DNA of 64,000 nt. Origin: Paenibacillus silvestris. GTDB lineage: Bacteria > Bacillota > Bacilli > Paenibacillales > NBRC-103111. Each line of letters opens with the position of its first letter. Positions within the stretch are counted from its first letter, which is position 1. A model generated the notes under the pieces. It ran no database searches. It saw only the letters and a list, made by a program, of their open reading frames with translations, and was not told the origin of the DNA. Of the stretch, positions 44,322-53,313 are shown piece after piece. A program made the translations under genes and the position numbers. The stretch spans positions 744,352-808,351 of the forward strand of contig NZ_WTUZ01000010.1 of NCBI RefSeq assembly GCF_009882985.1, in the 5' to 3' direction.

Positions 44322-46244
44322 ATGAGCCAATTCATGAGGGCCACCACCCGCAAAAAGCGTGATGTCATGATGGACGTCGCCTTATCGATGTTTATGGAAA
44401 AGGGCTACGAGAACGTATCTGTTGACGACATCATCACAGCAACGGGGACTTCCAAGGGAACTTTTTACCATTATTTCAAAAGTAAAGACGCCATCATTGC
44501 TGACCTTTTCAGCAAACAGATCCAACTGATTCAAGAATGGGTACAGATGCCTCCTTCCAAGGTGCAGTCGCTTGAAGGACATATCAACCGCTTATTTTTA
44601 GACTTATCGTCTAACATTCGCGTGATACCTCTCTTAATACGAAGTTTACAAGCCTTATCCTTGCAAAATGAAACCGTAAAAACGGAAGAACAGCGCCACT
44701 TGAACGTACTCTCTGAGAGCTTGCTGCATTGGCTGCCTGAACCGAAAAAAGTAGAACTCCTCGTATGTATGTATAACGGCACGATTCGAACATGGTGCAA
44801 TCAAGAGCACTCAGATTTAGTCGATATGATGAAAAACAACTTAGCTTGGATGTGGGTAGGCATTCGTGGAAACGAGCCTAATACACCACTGCAAGTAGAA
44901 CCAGTCCCCAAGGAGGAACACAAAATGAAAGTAGCTATTATTGGTGGAGGCTTAGCCGGATTAACCGCGGCCGCTTATTTATCGGAGAACCCGCATATCG
45001 AAGGTATTCTTTTTGAGCGCAGCCCGCAACTTGGCGGCCGTGCATTTACTTATGAAAAAGCAGGATTCACACTCAACTACGGCGCACATGCCATTTATGG
45101 AATAGATCGTCATACCATCACGAACATGGAGCGGGAACTGGGATTGTCTTTCTCATCCAAGCAAGTAGATAAACGGAAAGTTGTTTATGCGAAGCACAAT
45201 CAACTTACTACAGCTCCACTAGATGCCATCAACCTCCTGAAAACGGATTTACTTAGCACTGCGCAGAAAGTTCGATTCGTTGGTGAAATTGCCGCCATTA
45301 TCGCGAACATCCATAACCTAAAAAATTATGCTACCCTAGCTGATTATCTTGCTGAATCCAATGCCGATGAAGATGTCAAAGAATTGTGGGAACATCTCGT
45401 TTGCTCCAACTTTTTCATCACCCCTGAAGATGCACGCAATGTATCCGGTGCAGTGATCAGCGAGTACTACCATAACCTGTTCCTTTCTTCGAAGCCGGTT
45501 AACTATATTCTAGGAAGCTGGGCTGTTATCACCAACCAACTTAAGCAAAAGCTCACCTCATCAGGCAGATGGGAAATCGCTATTCAAGAAGGCGTAGAAA
45601 GCCTGCGTTATGCTGACCGGAAATTCGTGCTTCAAACGAAAAACCGCGAAGAATCCTTTGATAAAGTGATTTTCGCAATGCCGGTTCAGCAAGTCGTCAA
45701 GTTGTTGAAAGGCACGGCATGGGAGCCATTCTTGGCACCTTACGAATCCAACACAGCTACAGAAGTTATGGTATACGACGTAGGACTTAGCAAAGTGGTT
45801 GCAAGACCGTTCAGTTATATTAGCGATATGGACAACAAGCTCTTCATCAGTGATGTGTCCGCAACGGATCACACATTAGTCCCTGAAGGCGGGCAGCTGC
45901 TGCAGGGTATCGCTTACTTGAGCGATCAATTCGAAAGTGATGAACAACGCAAGGCTTATCTCGAAAGTAAAAACACGCAGATGGAAGCTTTGTTCGATAA
46001 GCATTACCCGGGCTGGCGCGATGTTACCGCGGTGAAAAGGGTGTCCAAGAAAGCCATGGTATCCAGCGTGAAAAACATTTCGACGAACCATCTCCTCCCT
46101 ATCCGCGTCGAAAATGTGCCTTTTTACTTCTGCGGTGACGGTTGTACGGGCAAAGGAGAACTAGCTGAACGCGCATTCTCGAGCGCACGCACAGCTGCCC
46201 TGTCGGTTGTTCAAGAAGTAGAGCAAGCTCTTCAAGGCGTATAA
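44322..46244 (+). CDS. TetR regulator fused in frame to FAD-dependent oxidoreductase
   Basis: One open frame of 640 residues with no stop between two full-length modules. Residues 1-201: TetR regulator with the helix-turn-helix GYENVSVDDIITATGTSKGTFYHYFKSKDAI near 28-58 and a ligand-binding helical domain. Residues 202-640: FAD-binding amine-oxidase/CrtI-like protein starting MKVAIIGGGLAGLTAAAYL (Rossmann G-G-G-L-A-G), with ERSPQLGGRAFTYEKAGF, NYGAHAIYG and a C-terminal CGDGCTGKGELAERAFSSARTAA FAD motif. AAGGAGG stands 8 bases before the ATG of residue 202, so the oxidoreductase can also be made alone. The oxidoreductase substrate is unknown. A lost TetR stop or sequencing error cannot be excluded. 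Confidence 0.88.
   Translation: MSQFMRATTRKKRDVMMDVALSMFMEKGYENVSVDDIITATGTSKGTFYHYFKSKDAIIADLFSKQIQLIQEWVQMPPSKVQSLEGHINRLFLDLSSNIRVIPLLIRSLQALSLQNETVKTEEQRHLNVLSESLLHWLPEPKKVELLVCMYNGTIRTWCNQEHSDLVDMMKNNLAWMWVGIRGNEPNTPLQVEPVPKEEHKMKVAIIGGGLAGLTAAAYLSENPHIEGILFERSPQLGGRAFTYEKAGFTLNYGAHAIYGIDRHTITNMERELGLSFSSKQVDKRKVVYAKHNQLTTAPLDAINLLKTDLLSTAQKVRFVGEIAAIIANIHNLKNYATLADYLAESNADEDVKELWEHLVCSNFFITPEDARNVSGAVISEYYHNLFLSSKPVNYILGSWAVITNQLKQKLTSSGRWEIAIQEGVESLRYADRKFVLQTKNREESFDKVIFAMPVQQVVKLLKGTAWEPFLAPYESNTATEVMVYDVGLSKVVARPFSYISDMDNKLFISDVSATDHTLVPEGGQLLQGIAYLSDQFESDEQRKAYLESKNTQMEALFDKHYPGWRDVTAVKRVSKKAMVSSVKNISTNHLLPIRVENVPFYFCGDGCTGKGELAERAFSSARTAALSVVQEVEQALQGV
44598..44614 (+). promoter_or_regulatory. 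Second operator-like palindrome inside the TetR coding part
   Basis: TTAGAC-TTATC-GTCTAA, 6-base arms with a 5-base centre, matches the layout TAGAC-N5-GTCTA of the promoter palindrome 340 bases upstream. Confidence 0.4.
44910..44927 (+). promoter_or_regulatory. Internal ribosome site and start for the oxidoreductase module
   Basis: A perfect AAGGAGG (44910-44916), 8 bases, then ATG (44925-44927), in frame with the upstream TetR part. It would give a 439-residue stand-alone oxidoreductase. Confidence 0.7.
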
Positions 46245-46248
46245 GGTT

Positions 46249-46310
46249 GCATAGTAAAAAAGGCTTCAGCTTTGACGACATGTCAAGGCTGAAGCCTTTT
46301 TTGCTATGCA
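46249..46310. terminator. Strong bidirectional terminator
   Basis: AAAAAAGGCTTCAGC with GCTGAAGCCTTTTTT, an inner GAC/GTC pair and an outer GCATAG/CTATGC extension, between convergent genes. Confidence 0.93.
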
Positions 46311-46313
46311 GAA

Positions 46314-48260
46314 CTATTTAGTTGCGATAGTGACGGTTCGACTGCTGCCATCCCAAGCTACTTTACCGCCAAATGTTTCCCCTACGAATCTAGCTGGAGC
46401 AAGTGTGTAGCCGTTTACCAGCCGAGCCGGCTCTTCCAGCTGCATGGCTTTACCGTTCACATACACCGTTTTCTGGTCAAGCGTCAAGCGCACGGTTGTG
46501 CCCCCTTTTTTCGCATTGACTGTTCTAGTCGCTGCTTCATACTCCACCGTCGCTCCCATGGCTTCAAAGATGGCGCGAAGCGGTGTTAGTGTAGATCCGT
46601 TTACGATGGCTGGAGCCTGCTCGAAAACCTGATCTTTTCCGTCAATGTCCACGGACACCTGAGACGATACACCAAAGGTACGCAGCGAGACTTGTTTACC
46701 GGATTTGTTCAACACACGTATCTGAAGGACAGAGCCTTCAGGCACCTCTCCTGCACGCAGCTCCAAACCATATGGCAGCTCAGTTTGCGTGGCAGTTAAT
46801 CGTCCATTGAGGATATATTCGACTTTCCCAATGTAGACCTCGGGTATTTTAATAAAAGGAACGAACTTCGTTTTCTTCGTAAATGATTGATGGTCAGCAT
46901 CGACTGGCACATAACCTACCCGATCTACCGGCTGAGCTGAATCGCTCACTTTGGAGAGCAAATACGGATTTGCAATCAGTTTGCTATAGTAATTCTGGAT
47001 ATCAGACGAACTGGAAAGGGAATAATCGTTTTTGGCATTGTTCATCCCCTGATTGACATTAAAGTAAGTAATGGCTTTCAGTCGCGGATATTTGTAAGGC
47101 ATAATTTCGTATAGCCTCTGCAGATTCAACTTTGCCCATTCTGTAAAATCTTCCCCAGCCGCATGCTGGTAGTGCGGAACTCCCGTTTCACTAAGCATTA
47201 ACGGTTTACGATCGGAATACGTATTGTACAGCCTGGTCAGTCTCTCTACATTGCTTGTAGCTAACATGGAAGGCAGCGATGGGTCCCCATTTTCATAAGG
47301 TTCAATATATAAACTGACACCCACCCAGTCTACATAGGCATCACCCGGATAATACGGGTCGATATCATTCGCAGGCACATCACCAGGGCTCCATACCATA
47401 GCTACATTCGGCGCCTCAGCCGCAAATACATCATGCAGCATACGAAATTTCGCTATATATTGAGCGGGGTTCCCGTGCCACTTGACCCAAGCCCCATTCA
47501 TTTCTCCAGCAAAACGCAAGAAGATTGGGATACCCGCCGCTTTTGCCTCTTGCGCCCATTTCCGTAAATACGCGCCATCCTCTACCGGGTCCAAGCCATC
47601 ATCAGGCTCCCATGCAATTTGCAGCGCACCGTCTGCATCTTTGGCTCTTTTCGCATACATCGCTGGAAAGCTTTGCCCCCAATGCGCATAGGCCAAATAA
47701 ATCGCATGCTTTTTGCCATATACAGCTTCTGTCTTCGTAAACATGTTACCTACTTTGGGATCCTGTTCCGAATAAATCCCTAGATAGGTACCGTATGCTG
47801 GTTCAAACTTGGCCAGCTTACCGCTTGAAGGTAAAGCAAGCTCCCGAATGGTGGACTGATCACGTTCCTGTCTATATAGCTCAACTGTTGTTCGGATTTG
47901 ATCGGCTCTCTGCAGCTTAACAGCTCCCCAATCTCGGCCTGCTTTGAGCCAGTACTCATTTTCCAGCTCGTAATAGTGAATAGCTTGGTCATAATCTCCT
48001 ATCGCATCGAAATAAGAATCTAACTTCCCGTAGAACAGAGCTGTATTCTCCCAATCTCCGATGCTAGCATAGTGATTTGCAAGAAACTGCCAATGCGAGA
48101 CCGCCTCCGCTTTATTGCCGCGGGCAACTAACGACTCTGCTTGCTGCCAGTGATCCCATACGATATCTGCATGTGCAGGCGCAGGCGAGCTAGCGAAACT
48201 GGCTGCTAATACGCCTACGACAATCGTCATGATACTGATTCTTTTTTTCATTTTTTTCAA
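46314..48260 (-). CDS. Secreted GH26-like glycanase with TPR and copper-amine-oxidase-type stalk domain
   Basis: A 648-residue exported protein. Signal peptide to about residue 32 (PAHADI). Residues 38-115 form TPR-like helical repeats (SHWQFLANHYASIGDWENTALFYGKL). Residues 150-430 are a GH26/mannanase-like TIM barrel with acid/base Glu in FLRFAGEMNGAWVKW and nucleophile Glu in MLSETGVPH. An Ig-like linker follows at 440-530. Residues 535-648 are a duplicated copper-amine-oxidase N-terminal domain (TPLRAIFEAMGATVEYE; APARFVGETFGGKVAWD), a wall/surface module common in Paenibacillus. The TTG start fits GAAGGGAG 10 bases upstream. Substrate likely beta-mannan, inferred from family only. Confidence 0.88.
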   Translation of the reverse strand: MKKMKKRISIMTIVVGVLAASFASSPAPAHADIVWDHWQQAESLVARGNKAEAVSHWQFLANHYASIGDWENTALFYGKLDSYFDAIGDYDQAIHYYELENEYWLKAGRDWGAVKLQRADQIRTTVELYRQERDQSTIRELALPSSGKLAKFEPAYGTYLGIYSEQDPKVGNMFTKTEAVYGKKHAIYLAYAHWGQSFPAMYAKRAKDADGALQIAWEPDDGLDPVEDGAYLRKWAQEAKAAGIPIFLRFAGEMNGAWVKWHGNPAQYIAKFRMLHDVFAAEAPNVAMVWSPGDVPANDIDPYYPGDAYVDWVGVSLYIEPYENGDPSLPSMLATSNVERLTRLYNTYSDRKPLMLSETGVPHYQHAAGEDFTEWAKLNLQRLYEIMPYKYPRLKAITYFNVNQGMNNAKNDYSLSSSSDIQNYYSKLIANPYLLSKVSDSAQPVDRVGYVPVDADHQSFTKKTKFVPFIKIPEVYIGKVEYILNGRLTATQTELPYGLELRAGEVPEGSVLQIRVLNKSGKQVSLRTFGVSSQVSVDIDGKDQVFEQAPAIVNGSTLTPLRAIFEAMGATVEYEAATRTVNAKKGGTTVRLTLDQKTVYVNGKAMQLEEPARLVNGYTLAPARFVGETFGGKVAWDGSSRTVTIATK

Positions 48261-48350
48261 GAAAAAGTGACTCCCTTCAGCCTTATGGTAAGTGGTGTGG
48301 CAATACTCCTATACTTGATACGTGCTCACGTCCAGAAAGTAGCATCTATT

Positions 48351-48395
48351 GAAAAAAAAGAGCAGGATAGGACATGCATCCAAACCTGCTCTTTA
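48351..48395 (-). terminator. Terminator after the trypsin-like gene
   Basis: On the minus strand AAAGAGCAGG and CCTGCTCTTT form the stem, followed by eight Ts. Confidence 0.88.
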
Positions 48396-48413
48396 TCTAC
48401 TTCGTCTGTGTAC

Positions 48414-49511
48414 TTACTTTGCTGTGGCCCTCACGGCGCGAATTCGCTTGCCCTGTCCGGCAGAAAGGGGCTTTACGAGCGCATGGCTTCCCCGCGCCGC
48501 AAGTCTTTTAACGACACCTGCTTTGAAAGTACCTCTGGCAGCAGGAACTGCGGTGCGCACGCCATAGCGGGACATGACGACATGAATTGGGTTACTGATC
48601 GAAATCATGCCACTATCACTCCCAGCGAAATTAAGCCCCGCAGCAAAGCGGTCACTGGAGCGCAGCCATACGGAGCCGGAATCCCCCGGTAAAGAAACAG
48701 GTCCTCTAGTTCCACGAATGACCAATTGGTTACGGAATGTCAGATCGCCCAATGTTCCTCCATAACTCACTCGCACGTCTGCATGATTAGCTTCAATCTT
48801 TCCTCTGGCAAACCCACTTGTACGACCTGACTTCATTAATTGCAGCCCGACAGGATAAGTCGATATATGACCTGGAACTGTAACAAGGCGACCGGATCCG
48901 CTAATCATATATCTTGGATTCAGCAAGCTGTTCGTAGTTGGCTTAGCAAGCGCTGAATCCTGGAAATTGATCCCGTTCGGGACTAACTTGGTGAAATCAA
49001 AAAGGCTTCCTATGGTCTCTCTAGGTGCTTGACCGTCATCCGCTGGGCCTGGTTGTACGATAATGGTAGTCGCTGAGGAGTTATTTTTGACAAGAACATG
49101 GTTATTACTCAAGATATACAACTGATTGTTCTTCGTGACGATGAGGCCGCCCGTTCCTGTGGAATCCGGATCCACTTTCCCCAAGCTTACACCTCCGGGA
49201 ATAGGACGATGCTTGCCTTGATAGCCGCCTATTCTCACTGCTCTCGGTTTGGGAGCTGCATCATGCCGCTTGAATTCCCCAGAAGAAACGAAGCGAATAG
49301 GTACTGTCGAACCCGCTTTGGCAAGCACTCCTTTGAGGCTGGTCATGCTAGAGGGAACGATTTTCTTCTGGGTGTACACAATGACGCCAGAGCCAAGTCC
49401 AGGCTTGCTTGGGTCCATATAGCCAACACCAACAGCGACAACCTCCGCACGCTTCAACAATACTGGTGAAATTCTATTCTTATGTTTCAGAGCCTCATGA
49501 AATGTAGCCAT
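48414..49511 (-). CDS. Trypsin-fold serine protease, no signal peptide
   Basis: A 365-residue chymotrypsin-like protease. The triad reads H138 (LSNNHVL), D185 (FQDSALA) and S278 (PGDSGS). Residues 20-50 (AEVVAVGVGYMDPSKPGLGSGVIVY) may form an N-terminal prodomain-like strand region. A basic, Ala/Arg-rich tail follows the protease domain (KRLAARGSHALVKPL). No signal peptide or membrane segment is visible, so location is uncertain. GAGGAG lies 8 bases before ATG. Monocistronic. Confidence 0.8.
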   Translation of the reverse strand: MATFHEALKHKNRISPVLLKRAEVVAVGVGYMDPSKPGLGSGVIVYTQKKIVPSSMTSLKGVLAKAGSTVPIRFVSSGEFKRHDAAPKPRAVRIGGYQGKHRPIPGGVSLGKVDPDSTGTGGLIVTKNNQLYILSNNHVLVKNNSSATTIIVQPGPADDGQAPRETIGSLFDFTKLVPNGINFQDSALAKPTTNSLLNPRYMISGSGRLVTVPGHISTYPVGLQLMKSGRTSGFARGKIEANHADVRVSYGGTLGDLTFRNQLVIRGTRGPVSLPGDSGSVWLRSSDRFAAGLNFAGSDSGMISISNPIHVVMSRYGVRTAVPAARGTFKAGVVKRLAARGSHALVKPLSAGQGKRIRAVRATAK

Positions 49512-49606
49512 TCACCATTCTCCTCTTCGTAAAAGATGTAGCAGTGTATGCCAACTTGTACGAATCGGCTTGATGATTTTACCTAACACGCAGGAATAAA
49601 AAGCGT

Positions 49607-52600
49607 CTACTGCTCTTCGAGCACAATACGGCTCCCGCGGCCAGATGGCTCCGCTGGCTGAACGATTAATTTGCGGGCTAGACGAGCACGCAGTTCAGGT
49701 ACGTGAGAAATGACGCCAACCGCTAAACTGTCCATGTGAAGCTTTTCCAAAGCGCCAATGACCATATCCAGCAATTCTTGATCCAAAGTGCCGAAGCCCT
49801 CGTCCAGGAAGAAGAATTCCAACGGATATTCGCCTTTGAGCTGAATTTGCGCGGAGAGTGCGAGCGCTAGAGCTAACGAAGTTAAGAAGGTTTCGCCGCC
49901 TGACAGCGTGCTAACCGGTCGCTTGACGCCGCCGTTGGCATCATCACGGATGACAAACCCGCCGCCTGAGTCGACTTCAATCGCATAACGTCGCCGTGTT
50001 AATTCACCCAGCCGTTCAGAAGCAGCGCGGCTGACTTGCATCAACTGCTCTTCGGCCAAATACTCGACGAAGGCGTTCGCTTTCAGCACGGCTTGCAGCT
50101 TGCCCAGCCGCTCCAGCTGCTTCGCTTGCTCGGCGCGCTGCGCCTCGAGCTCGCACCACCGCGCATGCCGCGCAGCAAGCTCGCTTGCGCCCTGGGCCGC
50201 CTTGGCCCGCGACTCAAGCGCAGCCTCCGCGGCGGCCTTCGCGGCGCTCAGCAGCGCCTGCGTCTGCGCCCACGCGTCCGCGCTCAGCACGCGGCCCTGC
50301 AGCTTCGCTGCCAGCTGCGCCAGCTGGGCGCGCAGCGCCTGCTCGCGCTCGCGGTGCTCCGCCGCGAGCCGAGCCCACAGGCGGCGCTGCTCAGGCGCCA
50401 GCGCCGCCGCTTCTGCGGCTTCGCGCGACGCGAAGCCGTTCTCCGCGAGCGCGCCATGCAGCGCGCGCTCCGTCTGTGCCAGCTGCCGCGCGGCAGCGGC
50501 AGCGGCTTCGGCGGCGGCGCTATAGCGCTGCGCCGCCAGGGACTGCTCGCGCTGCGCCGCAGCGTGCGCGAGCTTGGTTTGCTGCGCGGCGAGACGCAGC
50601 TGCTCAAGCGCGGAGGTCGCCTCCGCGATGAGCTGCGGCACAGCCGCGCCGGGCGCGCGCTGCGCCAGCTGCCGCGACTTGTCGGCAGCGAGCTGCGCAA
50701 GCCCCTGCAGCCGCTCGTGCAGCTGCAGTGCGGTCCGATCGTGCTCCGTTGCGGCACGCTGGAGTTCGTCGATCTTCACAATCAGCTCATCCAAAAAGGG
50801 GATGCTCTTCTCGATGCGTCCGCGAAGCTCCTCAGCGAGCCTTTCTTTGGCAAGCCGCTCTTCCAACTGATGATCTATCTCATCCCATGAAAGCTCGGTA
50901 TATGTCTGTTGCCATATCTTCATTTGTTCGTTCATCGTTGATTGAACAGCTGTGAGATTAGCTTCTGCTTCCGTTAATAGACTTGCAGCCGCTTGCTGCT
51001 GAGCAGTCACCTGCACAATCTGTTGTTCATGGGCATGATACTCTTTTAATAAGACTTGGAATAACTGCTCGAGCTCATCGGCACGGGACACAACTGAGTT
51101 CGCATCATTTTCCATTTCCATCCATTTCTGTTGTAAACCAGAGAGTTCAAATCCTTCATGCAACTCTGCCTCACGCAGAGCTGCTGTTCCTTCTAGTCCT
51201 GCTGCTGCTTCCTTCCATGCTTGTCCCACTACTTCAAGTTCAACCAAACGAGATCGTGATTGTTGCGACGCTAGTTCAACAGCTTGCTGCCTAACAGCTG
51301 CCACTCTATGTAATCGCTGCTGATGGGTGTACATGCGCTCCTTGACTCTTTGAAGCAGCGCTTCTCCCTGTTGAAGCTGCAGCTCGGTTTCTTCTCCAGT
51401 AACCGCTCCTGCTGTTGGAATGAGCTTGGAAGGATGCTCAGTTGCTCCACACACAGGACAATGATCTCCATCCCCTAACTCACCTGCCAATATCGCTGCC
51501 AGAGCATGGCGCTCTTGCATTTTCCAACGCAGCTTCATCTGCTCTAACAGGGCTTGCAAGGCAGGAATAAAACCTTTGAAAGAGTCACTCTGCTTCTGCC
51601 CCTCCAAGCTGATTTCATTTGAACGCTCAAGCCATATGTGAAGCTTTGCCATCAGTGCTTTCTGCTTATCTGCTAATTGCAAATGATTATGTTCAAGCGC
51701 AGCATGCGAACGAACTCTCTCATCGAACGCTTTTTGAGCGCCTTCCTTTTGCAGCTGAAGCTGTTCAATCGCTTTTTTCTCCTGAAGTGCTTTATGCAAC
51801 AGTTGAGTAATCGCTGTATTGGTATCCGTTTGCCTGAGCTGTTCCTTCAGTTCTGTTTGTTTCAAAACCGCTTTTTGCTTCGTCTCATTGCTTTTCTTAA
51901 TGTCTAGTTCCAGCGCTGCTAACGCTGCTTTCACTTCATTTTCTTGCTGCTGAGCAAGCTTGGCCTGCTGCCCAACAAGATCCAACTCCTGCTGAATAAC
52001 GAGCGCCTGCTGTAACTGGTCTAACCGGAGTAACAGAGGACCTTCCTTCAACGAAAGCTCTTGCTGAGCTTGTTCGTATTGTTCCGTTGCGAGCTGGTAA
52101 GCTGCCTCTGTGGTTTGCTGGATCACTTTCGAAGTGTCTAGTTTCGATTGTCCCGTTTGTACGTCCTTAACTGCTAATTCATGCTGCTCCAGATAGGGTT
52201 TAACTTTTTCAGCTAGCTCCGCATGCCCGATTAGAAGCTCTTTCTCACGGATTTGAGGTTCTTGCTCCTGCAGTTTCTGCGCTTCCGCTTCCAGCACGAT
52301 TTGCTCCTGCTGCCAGTGATAAATCTGCTTGTGCTCCTCGTAACCCTTTTCTTGCTCGCTCAAATGCTGGCGGCTTCTCACGGCTTCACTTTCAGCTTCT
52401 TGAAGCCTCTCATTGGCTGCTTGCAGAGCTTGCTCCGAAGCATCTCCTAAGCCCATTTGTTCGGCTGCAAGCTGTTTCACCCTACTATCCGTTTCTTTCA
52501 CTTTGGAGCTTACCTTAGCGCTCAGCTGATCCCCATATTGCTCCAAGTGGAAAAGTCTTTGCAGCATCTGCCTGCGATCTTTGCCCGTCAAAGTCAGAAA

Positions 52601-53074
52601 TTCGGCGAATTTCCCTTGCGGCAATACGACCGCTCTCGTAAAATCCTGCATGGATAATCCGAGGATATGCAGCACTTTTTGATTAACTTCGCCTGCTTTG
52701 TCCGCAAGTACAATGGTCTCCTTATCCTGCAAATGGAGCAGTCTGGCAATCGTTCCGTTAATGGACATCTCCGTCCCACGCTTGAATTGCCGCTCTACGC
52801 GATAACGTTCTGTGCCCGCTGCATTCGTGAGCTCAAAAGTGAAAGAAACGAACAGTGTCTGCTCCGCATGATTCATGATCGCTTGCGTACCTCCGCTGGC
52901 TCGCTCTACTTTGCCGTACAAAGATAACGTAATCGCGTCGAGAATTGACGATTTCCCGCTTCCCGTCGGTCCAAAAATACCGAATACGCCCGCTCCTACC
53001 AGTTGGTTAAAATCAATCGTTTGCAGTTCTCGATAGCTCTGGAGCCCAGACATTTGCAGCTCAATTGGACGCAT
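49607..53074 (-). CDS. sbcC: Nuclease-complex ATPase SbcC
   Basis: A 1155-residue SMC-like subunit of the SbcCD double-strand-break nuclease. Walker A FGPTGSGKSSILDAI near 34-48; Q-loop region; a long coiled coil with the zinc hook CPVCG near 535; ABC signature TLSGGETFLTSLALALAL and Walker B FFLDEGFGTLDQE near 1065-1110. The second coiled-coil arm (coding 50100-50760) is Ala/Arg/Gln-rich and very GC-rich compared with the rest. AGGAGG lies 8 bases before ATG. Unusually it does not overlap sbcD; a 239-base spacer intervenes. Confidence 0.95.
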   Translation of the reverse strand: MRPIELQMSGLQSYRELQTIDFNQLVGAGVFGIFGPTGSGKSSILDAITLSLYGKVERASGGTQAIMNHAEQTLFVSFTFELTNAAGTERYRVERQFKRGTEMSINGTIARLLHLQDKETIVLADKAGEVNQKVLHILGLSMQDFTRAVVLPQGKFAEFLTLTGKDRRQMLQRLFHLEQYGDQLSAKVSSKVKETDSRVKQLAAEQMGLGDASEQALQAANERLQEAESEAVRSRQHLSEQEKGYEEHKQIYHWQQEQIVLEAEAQKLQEQEPQIREKELLIGHAELAEKVKPYLEQHELAVKDVQTGQSKLDTSKVIQQTTEAAYQLATEQYEQAQQELSLKEGPLLLRLDQLQQALVIQQELDLVGQQAKLAQQQENEVKAALAALELDIKKSNETKQKAVLKQTELKEQLRQTDTNTAITQLLHKALQEKKAIEQLQLQKEGAQKAFDERVRSHAALEHNHLQLADKQKALMAKLHIWLERSNEISLEGQKQSDSFKGFIPALQALLEQMKLRWKMQERHALAAILAGELGDGDHCPVCGATEHPSKLIPTAGAVTGEETELQLQQGEALLQRVKERMYTHQQRLHRVAAVRQQAVELASQQSRSRLVELEVVGQAWKEAAAGLEGTAALREAELHEGFELSGLQQKWMEMENDANSVVSRADELEQLFQVLLKEYHAHEQQIVQVTAQQQAAASLLTEAEANLTAVQSTMNEQMKIWQQTYTELSWDEIDHQLEERLAKERLAEELRGRIEKSIPFLDELIVKIDELQRAATEHDRTALQLHERLQGLAQLAADKSRQLAQRAPGAAVPQLIAEATSALEQLRLAAQQTKLAHAAAQREQSLAAQRYSAAAEAAAAAARQLAQTERALHGALAENGFASREAAEAAALAPEQRRLWARLAAEHREREQALRAQLAQLAAKLQGRVLSADAWAQTQALLSAAKAAAEAALESRAKAAQGASELAARHARWCELEAQRAEQAKQLERLGKLQAVLKANAFVEYLAEEQLMQVSRAASERLGELTRRRYAIEVDSGGGFVIRDDANGGVKRPVSTLSGGETFLTSLALALALSAQIQLKGEYPLEFFFLDEGFGTLDQELLDMVIGALEKLHMDSLAVGVISHVPELRARLARKLIVQPAEPSGRGSRIVLEEQ

Positions 53075-53313
53075 ATTCAGGTCCTCCTAGTGGTACAAGA
53101 TGTAATACGTGCAGTAAATTTTTACTCATAAGTGCAATGAAGTCCATAATCATGCAAAAAGCACAGTAAAAGTGCAGATTTGGTTTAACAAAGGGGCAAC
53201 ATTCATCGTTTTGATGTACAAAATACATGATAGCTACCTAACCCACCGGAATTCCGCGAATTTACTGCACTTTTTACACGTAAATGTCTGAAATCAGCCC
53301 ACCCAGGCGCTTC
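53075..53313. repeat. Repeat-bearing spacer between sbcD and sbcC
   Basis: The spacer has several copies of the short word GTGCA/TGCAC, the clearest being GTGCAGTAAATT (53111-53122) with its exact inverted copy AATTTACTGCAC further right, and a CTGCAC...GTGCA pair between them. It could fold into a large stem-loop in the sbcDC mRNA. I see no coding frame with a ribosome site. Confidence 0.55.

Noticed and set aside
50036-50890. Long rightward frame of 284 codons opposite sbcC
   Set aside because: It lies wholly inside the GC-rich coiled-coil part of sbcC, where few stop codons occur in any frame, and has no ribosome site or recognisable product.
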